Positions 37,358 through 45,213 of a stretch of DNA of 64,000 bases are shown here, in pieces (position 1 is the stretch's first letter; each line of letters opens with the position of its first letter). Where the stretch lies: positions 62,001 through 126,000 of the forward strand of contig NZ_FOGE01000002.1 of assembly GCF_900111125.1 (NCBI RefSeq), read 5' to 3'. The notes beneath the pieces were generated by a model. The model did not search any database. It had not been told where the DNA came from and saw nothing but the letters and a program-made list of their open reading frames with translations. A program made the translations under genes and the position numbers. The DNA comes from Sphingobium sp. YR768 (GTDB lineage: Bacteria > Pseudomonadota > Alphaproteobacteria > Sphingomonadales > Sphingomonadaceae).

Positions 37358-37364
37358 GGGCGGC

Positions 37365-37393
37365 ATATGGGACGCGGTGTCGCCACGTGCAAG
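37365..37393 (-). promoter_or_regulatory. Candidate RpoH (heat-shock) promoter for hslVU
   Basis: On the minus strand: CTTG (37393-37390), 18 bases, then CCCATAT (37371-37365). It fits the alphaproteobacterial sigma-32 pattern and hslVU is a classical heat-shock operon. It would start transcription at or within a few bases of ATG 37357, giving a very short or absent leader. Confidence 0.5.
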
Positions 37394-37533
37394 TCACCCA
37401 AGCCCGCGCGGCAAAGCGTGTCATTTCAGCGACAATATTCTTACAATTTATTCAGGAACAAATGCTACATAATTGACATTGTGCAATGCAAAATGAATGA
37501 TGATGGACCGAATTCCGGAAGGAGCCTGCCATT

Positions 37534-37722
37534 ATGTCTCTCAAGGCCAGAGCACAAGAAAAGGTCGAGCGCGCCGGGATTTCCAACTATTCGTTCGATC
37601 AGGACATATTGGTCATGTGCGGCAACCGCTACACGATCGAAGCCTGCGAATGCGGCGAACCGGAATGTGACGGCGTTCGCCTGCGCAAGAACGCGACCGC
37701 CATCGGCCGCGTCCTCCAGTAA
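37534..37722 (+). CDS. Small hypothetical protein with CxC...C cluster
   Basis: 62 aa, not recognised. Seen: a basic start (MSLKARAQEKVERAGI) and a central cysteine-rich stretch MCGNRYTIEACECGEPECDG with four Cys, which could bind a metal ion. No signal peptide. Strong ribosome binding site (GGAAGGAG) before ATG 37534, and a possible TTGACA box at 37473-37478 upstream. Coding potential is good; the protein is probably cytoplasmic. Convergent with the entericidin gene. Confidence 0.7.
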   Translation: MSLKARAQEKVERAGISNYSFDQDILVMCGNRYTIEACECGEPECDGVRLRKNATAIGRVLQ

Positions 37723-37734
37723 CGCGCGGCTGTT

Positions 37735-37863
37735 TTAGTGCATGGCGTCTTTGCCGGCACGCCCCACCGATTCGATATCGCGGCCGACGCCCTGCACCGT
37801 ATTGCAGGCGGCGAGCGCCGTCAGCATCAGGCTACCGATCAACAGGGCAAGGATTTGACGCAT
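37735..37863 (-). CDS. Entericidin A/B family lipoprotein
   Basis: 42 aa: MRQILALLIGSLMLTALAAC is a lipoprotein signal with lipobox ALAAC, followed by NTVQGVGRDIESVGRAGKD, the conserved entericidin amphipathic segment. Entericidins are tiny envelope lipoproteins; EcnA/EcnB of E. coli act as antidote and bacteriolytic toxin, and many alphaproteobacteria keep single copies of unclear function. ATG 37863 has GGAAAG upstream. No partner entericidin is adjacent, so a toxin-antidote pair is not shown here. Confidence 0.85.
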   Translation of the reverse strand: MRQILALLIGSLMLTALAACNTVQGVGRDIESVGRAGKDAMH

Positions 37864-37999
37864 AGAAGTTCCACTTTCCAGATTTGATGCCTGTTTATAG
37901 GCGCCGGTCGGATAAACGGGAAAGCATTTTGCATCAAATCGATAAGAGCATGTTGACAGGCTGCGCCGCCGATGTCAAAGGCCGCCTCCTCCTTATAGG

Positions 38000-38074
38000 G
38001 GGCGCGTAGCTCAGCGGTAGAGCACACCCTTCACACGGGTGGGGTCACAGGTTCAATCCCTGTCGCGCCCACCA
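38000..38074 (+). tRNA. tRNA-Val (anticodon CAC)
   Basis: 75-nt cloverleaf with encoded CCA: acceptor GGGCGCG/CGCGCCC, D arm GCTC/GAGC, anticodon stem CACCC/GGGTG with 7-nt loop TTCACAC (anticodon CAC, reads GTG), a 5-nt variable region, and T arm ACAGG/CCTGT with loop TTCAATC. Confidence 0.97.
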
Positions 38075-38091
38075 TCCTCCAGAGAGGATGG
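38072..38091 (+). terminator. Hairpin immediately after tRNA-Val
   Basis: Perfect CCATCCTC/GAGGATGG stem with CAGA loop, overlapping the CCA end. No real T-run follows, so it may be a processing or weak termination structure. Confidence 0.4.
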
Positions 38092-38191
38092 CTGGATAGA
38101 TTATTTCCCGGCATTGATCTTTTCTTCCGCAACGCGCTAAGCCTGCGCGCCATGAAGCGGTGCGTTCGCGCGCCGACCGGAAAGGACGACC

Positions 38192-40411
38192 ATGCCCCCC
38201 TATCTGAAAGCTGGTGCAGCCCTTGGCGCGCTGTTGCTGACCTCCACTATTGCCGCCCATGCGCAGGAGAAACTCACGCTGGAGCGCGTCTTCGCCAGCC
38301 CCGATCTGGCCGGACCGCAGCCGCGCGCGCTGAAATTGTCGCCGGACGGTTCGCTGGTGACGTTGCTCAAGCCGCGCGCGGACGAGAAAGAGCGGCTGGA
38401 CCTGTGGGCGATCGACAGCAAGACCGGGGCGGAACGGATGCTGGTCGATTCGAAGAAGACCGGCAGCGGCGCGGACCTCAGCGAAGCGGAGAAGATGCAG
38501 CGGGAGCGTGATCGCAGCGTCGCGGGCAGCACCGGCATCACCAGCTATGACTGGTCGCCCGATGGCAAGAGCATATTGGTGCCGGTGGATGGCGACCTCT
38601 ATCTGGCCGCGCTGGATGGCAAGGTCACGCGCCTGACCGACACGCCAGACGGCGAACTCAATGGCGTCGTCAGTCCGAAGGGCGGTTTCGTCTCCTTCGT
38701 GCGCGGCGGCAATCTGTTCGTGCAGGCCATGGGCGGCGCTGAACGGCAACTGACGCAGGGCGCCAGCGACACGATAAGCTGGGGCACGGCCGAATTCGTC
38801 GCGCAGGAAGAAATGGACCGGCGCACCGGCTATTGGTGGTCGCCTGACGACAGCCGCATCGCCGTCGCCCGCGTCGATGAAAGCCCTGTCGGCATCGTCA
38901 CCCGCACCGCGATCGGCGGGGAGGGGACGAAAGTCTATCAGCAGCGCTATCCCGCCGCCGGTACGCCCAACGCCATCGTCGACCTTTATGTCATGAAGCC
39001 AGACGGGTCTGGTCAGGTGCAGGTCGATCTCGGCCCGGACAAGGATATCTACCTCGCCCGCGTCGACTGGTCGAAGGATGGCCGGACGCTCTATGTCCAG
39101 CGCGAGAGCCGCGACCAGAAAAGGCTCGATCTGCTGGCGGTCGATCCGGCCACGGGCAAGTCGACCATAGCCCTGACCGAAACGGCGAAAAGCTGGATCA
39201 ACCTGTCGAACAATTTCCATGCGCTCAAGGATGGCAGCTTCCTCTGGTGGTCCGAAAAGAGCGGGCATGGCCATCTCTATCGCGTGAAGGGCACGCAATG
39301 GACCGCGCTGACCAGCGGCGACTGGGAAGTGCGCGATGTCGTGGGCGTGGATGAGGCCAAAGGGCTGGTCTATTTCACTGGCAATCGCGAAACCCCGCTG
39401 GAGCAGCAACTCTATGTCGCGCCGCTGGGCAAGCCCGGCAAGGCCAGCGCGCTGACGCAACAGGGCTGGTGGAATGACGCCGTGATGGACGGCGCGGCCA
39501 GCCGCGTCGTGGTGACGCGCCAGAACACGGATCAACCCAAGCAGGTCTACCTGGCCGACGATGGCGGCAAGCAGTTGCAATGGCTGTCGCAAAATGCACT
39601 GACGGGCAGTCACCCCTATGCCCCCTATGTCGCGGATCATGTGAAGACCAGCTTCGGCACGGTGAAGGCGGCGGACGGCACGACGCTCTATACCAAGATC
39701 ATGACGCCGAAGATGGAGCCGGGGAAGCGCTACCCGGTGTTCATGATCCATTATGGTGGCCCTGGCGGCGGACGGCAGGTGACGAACACATGGTCGGGTG
39801 TCCTCAACCAATATCTGGTCGATCGCGGCTGGATCGTCTTTGCGATCGACAATCGCGGCACGCCCGATCGCGGCAAGGCGTTCGAGGATCCTATCTACCA
39901 TGCCATGGGCACGGTGGAGGTCGATGACCAGTTGAAGGGCGTGGAATGGCTGAAGGCCCAGCCCTTTGTCGATCCCAAGCGCATCGCCACCTATGGCTGG
40001 TCCTATGGCGGCTATATGTCGCTCAAGCTGCTGGAAAAGGCGCCGGGCGTTTTTGCCGCGGCCGTCGCGGGCGCGCCGGTGACCAAGTGGCAGCTTTATG
40101 ACACCCATTATACCGAACGCTATCTGGGCCAGCCGCAGGACAAGGTCAGCGCCTATCCCGCGTCGGGTGCGATCGATGAGGCGACGAAGATCGCCGATCC
40201 GCTGCTGCTGATCCACGGCATGTCCGACGACAATGTCGTGTTCGACAATGCCACCGCGCTGATGGCGAAGATGCAGGGGGCGGCAGTGCCGTTCGAGATG
40301 ATGGCCTATCCGGGCCAGACCCATCGCGTCGGAGGCCCCGGCATCAGCGTCCATCTGTGGAAGACGATCGAGCATTTTCTGGCCGAGCATGCCGGTGGTC
40401 CCGCCGATTGA
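38192..40411 (+). CDS. S9 family peptidase, dipeptidyl peptidase IV-like, exported
   Basis: 739 aa. Signal peptide (LKAGAALGALLLTSTIAAHAQ). N-terminal DPP-IV beta-propeller (about residues 40-500) including the Glu pair in AQEEMDRRTGYWWSPD that binds substrate N-termini, then the catalytic domain: Ser604 in YGWSYGGYMS, Asp in IHGMSDDNVVF, and His in GQTHRVGG. Predicted to release N-terminal X-Pro (or X-Ala) dipeptides in the periplasm. ATG 38192 follows AAAGGACGA. A hairpin before the next gene may end its transcript. Confidence 0.92.
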   Translation: MPPYLKAGAALGALLLTSTIAAHAQEKLTLERVFASPDLAGPQPRALKLSPDGSLVTLLKPRADEKERLDLWAIDSKTGAERMLVDSKKTGSGADLSEAEKMQRERDRSVAGSTGITSYDWSPDGKSILVPVDGDLYLAALDGKVTRLTDTPDGELNGVVSPKGGFVSFVRGGNLFVQAMGGAERQLTQGASDTISWGTAEFVAQEEMDRRTGYWWSPDDSRIAVARVDESPVGIVTRTAIGGEGTKVYQQRYPAAGTPNAIVDLYVMKPDGSGQVQVDLGPDKDIYLARVDWSKDGRTLYVQRESRDQKRLDLLAVDPATGKSTIALTETAKSWINLSNNFHALKDGSFLWWSEKSGHGHLYRVKGTQWTALTSGDWEVRDVVGVDEAKGLVYFTGNRETPLEQQLYVAPLGKPGKASALTQQGWWNDAVMDGAASRVVVTRQNTDQPKQVYLADDGGKQLQWLSQNALTGSHPYAPYVADHVKTSFGTVKAADGTTLYTKIMTPKMEPGKRYPVFMIHYGGPGGGRQVTNTWSGVLNQYLVDRGWIVFAIDNRGTPDRGKAFEDPIYHAMGTVEVDDQLKGVEWLKAQPFVDPKRIATYGWSYGGYMSLKLLEKAPGVFAAAVAGAPVTKWQLYDTHYTERYLGQPQDKVSAYPASGAIDEATKIADPLLLIHGMSDDNVVFDNATALMAKMQGAAVPFEMMAYPGQTHRVGGPGISVHLWKTIEHFLAEHAGGPAD

Positions 40412-40432
40412 CGTCATGACGCAACAGGCATA

Positions 40433-40459
40433 GCCTCCCTCCATCTTCCGGGGGGAGGC
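40433..40459 (+). promoter_or_regulatory. Hairpin enclosing the ribosome binding site of the DUF418 gene
   Basis: 10-bp stem (one T-G pair) formed by GCCTCCCTCC (40433-40442) and GGGGGGAGGC (40450-40459). The right arm is the Shine-Dalgarno of ATG 40464. It could mask translation, act as a terminator, or both. Confidence 0.5.
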
Positions 40460-40463
40460 ATGC

Positions 40464-41786
40464 ATGGCGACGACGACGGGGGAAGTCCTGCTCAATCCGG
40501 TGCGCGGCAAGGCGCGCATCGAGGTTCTCGACATATTGCGCGGCATCGCGATCCTGGGCATCTTCACGATGAACCTGCCCTTCATGGCGGGGCCGAGCGA
40601 ATTGATGCTGCGCGATTTCCGCCAGATCGGCTGGACGCCAGCCGACCGCACCGCCTGGAGCATCATCCAGATATTCTGGGAAGGCACGCAGCGCGGCCTG
40701 CTCGAATTCCTGTTCGGCGCCGCGCTGATGGTGCTGGCGGCCAAGGCGATGAAGCCGGACGGGCCGGTCGCGGTTGCCGATCTCTATATCCGTCGGGCGC
40801 TGTGGCTGCTGTTGTTTGGGCTGGTCGATGTCTTCCTGCTGCTCTGGCCCGGCGACATATTGCATGTTTATGCGCTGGCCGCGCTGTTCCTCTTTCCGTT
40901 CCGCCATTTGCGGCCACGGTCGCTGATCCCGTTGGGGCTGTTCTTCGCCACTGGCATCGGCATCTTTGCCACCGTCCAATATGTCGAGCGCGTATCACTG
41001 GTCGCCAGCGTCCAGACGGCGCAGCAGCATCAGGCACAGGGCAAACCGCTGGACAAGGCGGACAAGGCCGCGCTGGAGGCGTGGAAGAAGAAGCTGGACC
41101 GCTTCAAGATCGACAAGGAAACCCAGAAAAAGGCGGAAGAAGAAAGCAAGGCGCGCAGCGGCAGCTATGTCGGCTATGCGACCTATCTCTGGGGCGCCTG
41201 GCTGAGCTTCGCGGCCAAGGGCGCCATCTATATGGGCGTGGCCGAAGCCTTTTGCGCGATGCTGATCGGTATCGCCTTATGGAAGATGGGCATCATTCAG
41301 GGACAGCGATCGACGCGCTTCTACCTGCTTATGGCGCTGGTCACCTATGGTTTGGGCCTTGGCGCCCGCGCGCTCGGCGTGATGGAGATGCTGGCGTTCC
41401 AGCCCATTCCCAAGACAATCTGGATAACCGGCGAATATGCCCGGATCGCGGTGTCGCTGGGCCATGTGGCGCTGGTCAATCTGCTGGTGCGGTTCCGCGT
41501 GAGCCATGCGATATTGAAGCCGTTCGTGGCGGCCGGGCAGGTCGCCTTCTCGCTTTATTTCCTGGAGCAGATCATCGGCATCAACATCCTCTTCTCGCCC
41601 GCTGCCATGGGATTGAAGGGCGTGTTCGGCTGGGCGACGCTTTGGGGCTGGGCCACCGGCATCGCCTTGCTGCTGTTGCTGATGGCGAATATCTGGACCC
41701 GCTATTTCATCAGCGGGCCGATGGAATGGGCGTGGCGCTCGCTGGCTTACTGGCGGCGCCAGCCCTTCCGCCGGATGCCGGAATGA
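40464..41786 (+). CDS. DUF418 (YeiB-like) membrane protein
   Basis: 440 aa with about ten hydrophobic helices. Family marks: RIEVLDILRGIAILGIFTMN at the N-terminus (acyltransferase-3-like first helix), RRALWLLLFGLVDVFLLLWPGDILHVYAL, and the C-terminal DUF418 region with AGQVAFSLYFLEQIIG and GPMEWAWRSLAYW. A charged cytoplasmic or periplasmic segment (about residues 190-235: KPLDKADKAALEAWKKKLDRF) separates the halves. Possibly a membrane acyl- or group-transfer protein; function not established. An overlapping ATG at 40460 is in another frame. Confidence 0.85.
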   Translation: MATTTGEVLLNPVRGKARIEVLDILRGIAILGIFTMNLPFMAGPSELMLRDFRQIGWTPADRTAWSIIQIFWEGTQRGLLEFLFGAALMVLAAKAMKPDGPVAVADLYIRRALWLLLFGLVDVFLLLWPGDILHVYALAALFLFPFRHLRPRSLIPLGLFFATGIGIFATVQYVERVSLVASVQTAQQHQAQGKPLDKADKAALEAWKKKLDRFKIDKETQKKAEEESKARSGSYVGYATYLWGAWLSFAAKGAIYMGVAEAFCAMLIGIALWKMGIIQGQRSTRFYLLMALVTYGLGLGARALGVMEMLAFQPIPKTIWITGEYARIAVSLGHVALVNLLVRFRVSHAILKPFVAAGQVAFSLYFLEQIIGINILFSPAAMGLKGVFGWATLWGWATGIALLLLLMANIWTRYFISGPMEWAWRSLAYWRRQPFRRMPE

Positions 41787-41789
41787 CGT

Positions 41790-42500
41790 TTATCGCCAGG
41801 CGTGGAAGATCGCCCGGCGATAGCGGTCCTTCTTGCGGAAATGCATCGCCCATTTGCGCCACCCCTGATTATCGAGTGCTTCGGGGACAACTTGGAAGCG
41901 AGTGAAGCCGAAGCGCCGGCACATTTCGCGCAACGCCAATATATTGGGCGCCCAGTAATTGGTGGAATCGCGGTCCAGTTCCAGTTCGGTGAACAGTCGC
42001 ATCGCCGGCACCGGCTCATGGCGCAGCGCCGTCACCGTCTCGATCACCAGATGGTCGCGGCTCATCGCGGCGGCGGCCTCCAGCGTGCGATAGGGGTCGG
42101 TGACATGATAAAGCACGCCCAGCAGCAGCACCATGTCGAACTGGCCCAATTCCTCCACCCGGTGATCGGCCACGTCCAGATCCAGCGACCGGACTTTCGA
42201 TCCGAAACGGGCATGGGCATGATCGAACCCCTGCTTGTTGCCCCAGCCTTCGCCCGACCAGCAGAAATGGTCGGTCGACAGCACGCTGCCCGCGCCGCGC
42301 TGTTCCGCCTGGAAGGAAAAGAAACCATCCCAAGCCCCAATGTCGAGTACGCTCTTGCCGGCAAGTGGCGTGGGGAAGATCAGGTCCGCTTCCTCCTGAA
42401 GCGATTCCAGCGGCTTGATGCCATTGACCCGTTCGCCATCGGGAAAGGCGAAACTGTGAAACCATTGGTCGGGCTGGGGCGGCAGCAAGTCGGACTGCAT
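41790..42500 (-). CDS. Class I SAM methyltransferase, DUF1698 / CmoB-like
   Basis: 236 aa. Rossmann methyltransferase with the SAM-binding motif VLDIGAWDGFFSF (about residues 50-62), acidic motif II in VRSLDLDVAD, motif IV MVLLLGVLYHVTDP, and the family block STNYWAPNILALREM followed by GFTRFQVV. This resembles the CmoB (tRNA uridine-5-oxyacetate) family but lacks its N-terminal extension, and no cmoA is adjacent, so the substrate is uncertain. Convergent with the DUF418 gene (stops 3 bases apart). Confidence 0.82.
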   Translation of the reverse strand: MQSDLLPPQPDQWFHSFAFPDGERVNGIKPLESLQEEADLIFPTPLAGKSVLDIGAWDGFFSFQAEQRGAGSVLSTDHFCWSGEGWGNKQGFDHAHARFGSKVRSLDLDVADHRVEELGQFDMVLLLGVLYHVTDPYRTLEAAAAMSRDHLVIETVTALRHEPVPAMRLFTELELDRDSTNYWAPNILALREMCRRFGFTRFQVVPEALDNQGWRKWAMHFRKKDRYRRAIFHAWR

Positions 42501-42669
42501 CAGAAGATTATTTCCGTATCATGGGGAGAGGGCGGTTTTCGTACTGGCGCAGGACCATAATGGCAATGCGTGCGCTTTTTCCTGACCAAGCCCTTCTTTC
42601 TGGACAAACGCCGCAGTATCGCTATGCCGCCCCCGCTGCAATAATGCATATTGAGTGGAGACTTTAGTC

Positions 42670-43695
42670 ATGGGTTACAAGGTCGTCGTCGTGGGTGCCA
42701 CCGGTAATGTGGGCCGCGAGATGCTGACCATTCTCGCCGAACGCGAGTTCCCTATTGACGAGATCGCGGCGGTTGCATCGCCCCGGTCGCAGGGCACCGA
42801 CGTTGAGTTCGGTGACACTGGCAAGATTCTCAAATGCAAAAATATTGAACATTTCGATTTCACCGGCTGGGACATTGCCCTGTTCGCCGCAGGCTCCGGC
42901 CCGACGGCGGAATATGCGCCCAAGGCGGCGGCGGCTGGCTGCGTCGTGATCGACAACTCGTCGCTCTATCGCATGGACCCGGACGTGCCGCTGATCGTGC
43001 CCGAAGTGAACCCGGACGCGATCGACGGCTATACCAAGAAGAATATCATCGCGAACCCGAACTGCTCGACCGCGCAGATGGTCGTGGCGTTGAAGCCTTT
43101 GCATGACGCCGCGAAGATCAAGCGCGTGGTCGTGTCGACCTACCAGTCGGTGTCCGGCGCAGGCAAGGCGGGCATGGACGAACTGTTCGAGCAGAGCCGC
43201 AACATCTTCGTCGGCGATCCGGCCGAACCCAAGAAGTTCACCAAGCAGATCGCCTTCAACGTGATCCCGCATATCGACGTTTTCCTGGACGATGGTTCGA
43301 CCAAGGAAGAATGGAAGATGGTCGCGGAAACCAAGAAGATCCTCGATCCCAAGGTGAAGGTCACGGCGACCTGCGTGCGCGTGCCCGTGTTCGTCGGCCA
43401 TTCGGAATCGATCAACATCGAATTCGAAAACGAGATTTCGGCCAAGGAAGCGCAGGACATATTGCGCGAAGCGCCGGGCATCATGCTGGTCGATAAGCGC
43501 GAAGATGGCGGCTACATCACCCCGATCGAATGCGTCGGCGATTTCGCGACCTTCATCAGTCGCGTGCGGGAAGACTCGACGATCGAGAATGGCATCAACC
43601 TGTGGTGCGTCAGCGACAATCTGCGCAAGGGCGCAGCGCTGAACGCGGTGCAGATCGCCGAACTGCTCGGCCGCCGCCACCTCAAGAAGGGCTAA
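42670..43695 (+). CDS. asd: Aspartate-semialdehyde dehydrogenase
   Basis: Reduces aspartyl-phosphate to the semialdehyde, the branch point to lysine/diaminopimelate, threonine and methionine; 341 aa. Seen: NADP motif VVGATGNVGREM (about residues 7-18), ASPRSQG, the catalytic Cys in ANPNCSTAQMV, SVSGAGKAGMDEL, and the catalytic His/Arg region CVRVPVFVGHSESI. ATG 42670 gives the standard start. Followed 8 bases later by the DUF2238 gene. Confidence 0.97.
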   Translation: MGYKVVVVGATGNVGREMLTILAEREFPIDEIAAVASPRSQGTDVEFGDTGKILKCKNIEHFDFTGWDIALFAAGSGPTAEYAPKAAAAGCVVIDNSSLYRMDPDVPLIVPEVNPDAIDGYTKKNIIANPNCSTAQMVVALKPLHDAAKIKRVVVSTYQSVSGAGKAGMDELFEQSRNIFVGDPAEPKKFTKQIAFNVIPHIDVFLDDGSTKEEWKMVAETKKILDPKVKVTATCVRVPVFVGHSESINIEFENEISAKEAQDILREAPGIMLVDKREDGGYITPIECVGDFATFISRVREDSTIENGINLWCVSDNLRKGAALNAVQIAELLGRRHLKKG

Positions 43696-43703
43696 GGCCC
43701 TCT

Positions 43704-44342
43704 ATGATCTCCGGCGCTGCCGCGATGTGGAAAGCCCTTCCGCTCGCGCAGCGCCGGATGATCCTTCTGCTGCTGGCCGCGATCGGCCTCGCCAATATCG
43801 CGCAACCCTATCCTGATCTCGCGCCGCTCCAGCATGGACCCACGGTTGCGCTGATCCTGATTGCGCCGTGGCTGTTGCGACACTGGCCTCTTCCTACATC
43901 TGCAATCGCCTGTATCTGGCTGTTCCTGCTGCTCCACACTCTGGGTGCACGCTGGATCTATTCCTACGTCCCCTATGATGATTGGGCGCGGGCGATCAGC
44001 GGGCATGATCTTTCCGGTCTCTTCGGCATGAAACGCAATGGATATGACCGGCTCGTGCATTTCGCCTTCGGCGCCTTGCTGACGCTGCCGATCGCCGAAG
44101 TCGCGCATCGCTATGGCACATCGCGCTGGCGCTGGAGCCTGACCTTCGCCTTTACTGCGATCGGCCTTGGCAGCGCGCTGTATGAAATTTTCGAATGGCT
44201 GCTGACCATCATCGCCGCTGGCGATACCGCCGACTATTATAATGGCCAGCAAGGTGATGTCTGGGACGCGCAGAAAGATATGGCGGTCGCACAGATCGGC
44301 GCGACCATTGCGGTCATCGCACTCTTGCGCCGCAAAGGCTGA
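43704..44342 (+). CDS. DUF2238 (YjdF-like) membrane protein
   Basis: 212 aa, about five to six hydrophobic helices. Family marks: GARWIYSYVPYDDW, the charged core KRNGYDRLVHFAFGALLTLP, YEIFEWLL, and the acidic YNGQQGDVWDAQKDMAVAQIGA near the last helix. Function unknown in all species I know of. ATG 43704 lies 8 bases after the asd stop; ATG 43725 is an alternative. Likely co-transcribed with asd. Confidence 0.85.
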   Translation: MISGAAAMWKALPLAQRRMILLLLAAIGLANIAQPYPDLAPLQHGPTVALILIAPWLLRHWPLPTSAIACIWLFLLLHTLGARWIYSYVPYDDWARAISGHDLSGLFGMKRNGYDRLVHFAFGALLTLPIAEVAHRYGTSRWRWSLTFAFTAIGLGSALYEIFEWLLTIIAAGDTADYYNGQQGDVWDAQKDMAVAQIGATIAVIALLRRKG

Positions 44343-44399
44343 CGCCATATCGGCAAGGCACGCCGCCCGTTAGCCCGCCGCTACAAGGAATTGCCCCCG

Positions 44400-45161
44400 A
44401 TGACCGACCTCCCTATCGAACGCCATGACATCAAGGGGCGCGACGGCCTGCCGATCGCGGTGCATGTTGTGGGGGAAGGCCGCGATCTGGTGCTGATCCA
44501 TGGCTATTTCTCCAACGCCTGGACCAACTGGATTCGCTATGGCCATGCCGAAAAGCTGGTGGCTGCCGGTTTCCGCCTGATTCTGCCGGACCTGCGCGGC
44601 CATGGCGAAAGCGCCAAGCCGCATGACGCCGCCGCCTATCCGCCCGACGCGCTGACCGACGACAATCTGGCGCTGGTCGAGCAGATGGGCCTGACCGACT
44701 ATGATCTGGGCGGATATTCGCTGGGCGCGCGCACGACGGTCCGCATGCTGGCGCGCGGCGCGACGCCGCGGCGCGTGATCCTGGCCGGCATGGGGCTGCG
44801 AGGCCTGGTCAAGACGCTGGACAAGGGCGGCTATTACAAGAATGTCCTCACCAATCTCGGCACGTTCGAACGCGGCACGTCCGAATGGATGACCGAGGCT
44901 TTTCTCAAGACCACCAAGGGTGATCCGGTCGCGATGCTCAACATCCTGAACACCTTCGTCGACACGCCCGAACAGGTCATCGCCGGCTTCCAGCAGCCGA
45001 CCGAAGTGATTTGCGGCGTGGACGATCAGGATAATGGCATTGCGCAGGAACTGGTCGAAATATTGCCGAACGGCCGTTATGTGGAGGTTCCGGGCAATCA
45101 TATGAACGCCGTCACTCGCAAGGAATTGGGGCAGGCGATGGTCGATTTTCTGACCGCTTGA
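44400..45161 (+). CDS. Alpha/beta hydrolase
   Basis: 253 aa serine hydrolase fold. Seen: oxyanion region LVLIHGYFSNAW (about residues 28-39), LILPDLRGHGESAKP, nucleophile Ser in GGYSLGARTT, a late Asp in CGVDDQDNG, and catalytic His in VPGNHMNAVT. Small esterase/lipase-like proteins of this type act on varied substrates, so specificity cannot be given. ATG 44400 follows AAGGAA. Confidence 0.88.
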   Translation: MTDLPIERHDIKGRDGLPIAVHVVGEGRDLVLIHGYFSNAWTNWIRYGHAEKLVAAGFRLILPDLRGHGESAKPHDAAAYPPDALTDDNLALVEQMGLTDYDLGGYSLGARTTVRMLARGATPRRVILAGMGLRGLVKTLDKGGYYKNVLTNLGTFERGTSEWMTEAFLKTTKGDPVAMLNILNTFVDTPEQVIAGFQQPTEVICGVDDQDNGIAQELVEILPNGRYVEVPGNHMNAVTRKELGQAMVDFLTA

Positions 45162-45213
45162 CTGTATCGCTGCGGCAAGCCACCTTCCCCTTATAACCGA
45201 TAAGGGGAACCCC

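Noticed and set aside
37735-37863. Entericidin toxin-antidote pair
   Set aside because: Only one entericidin frame exists; the convergent 62-aa protein is unrelated and lacks a lipobox.
37953-37978. TTGACA promoter for tRNA-Val, or TTGACA/TGTCAA operator
   Set aside because: No acceptable -10 box at 16-18 bases; the inverted match is only six bases with a 14-base spacer.
38045-40744. An 899-codon minus-strand open frame over the DPP-IV-like gene
   Set aside because: Antisense shadow of an intact S9 peptidase and part of tRNA-Val; no domain recognisable.
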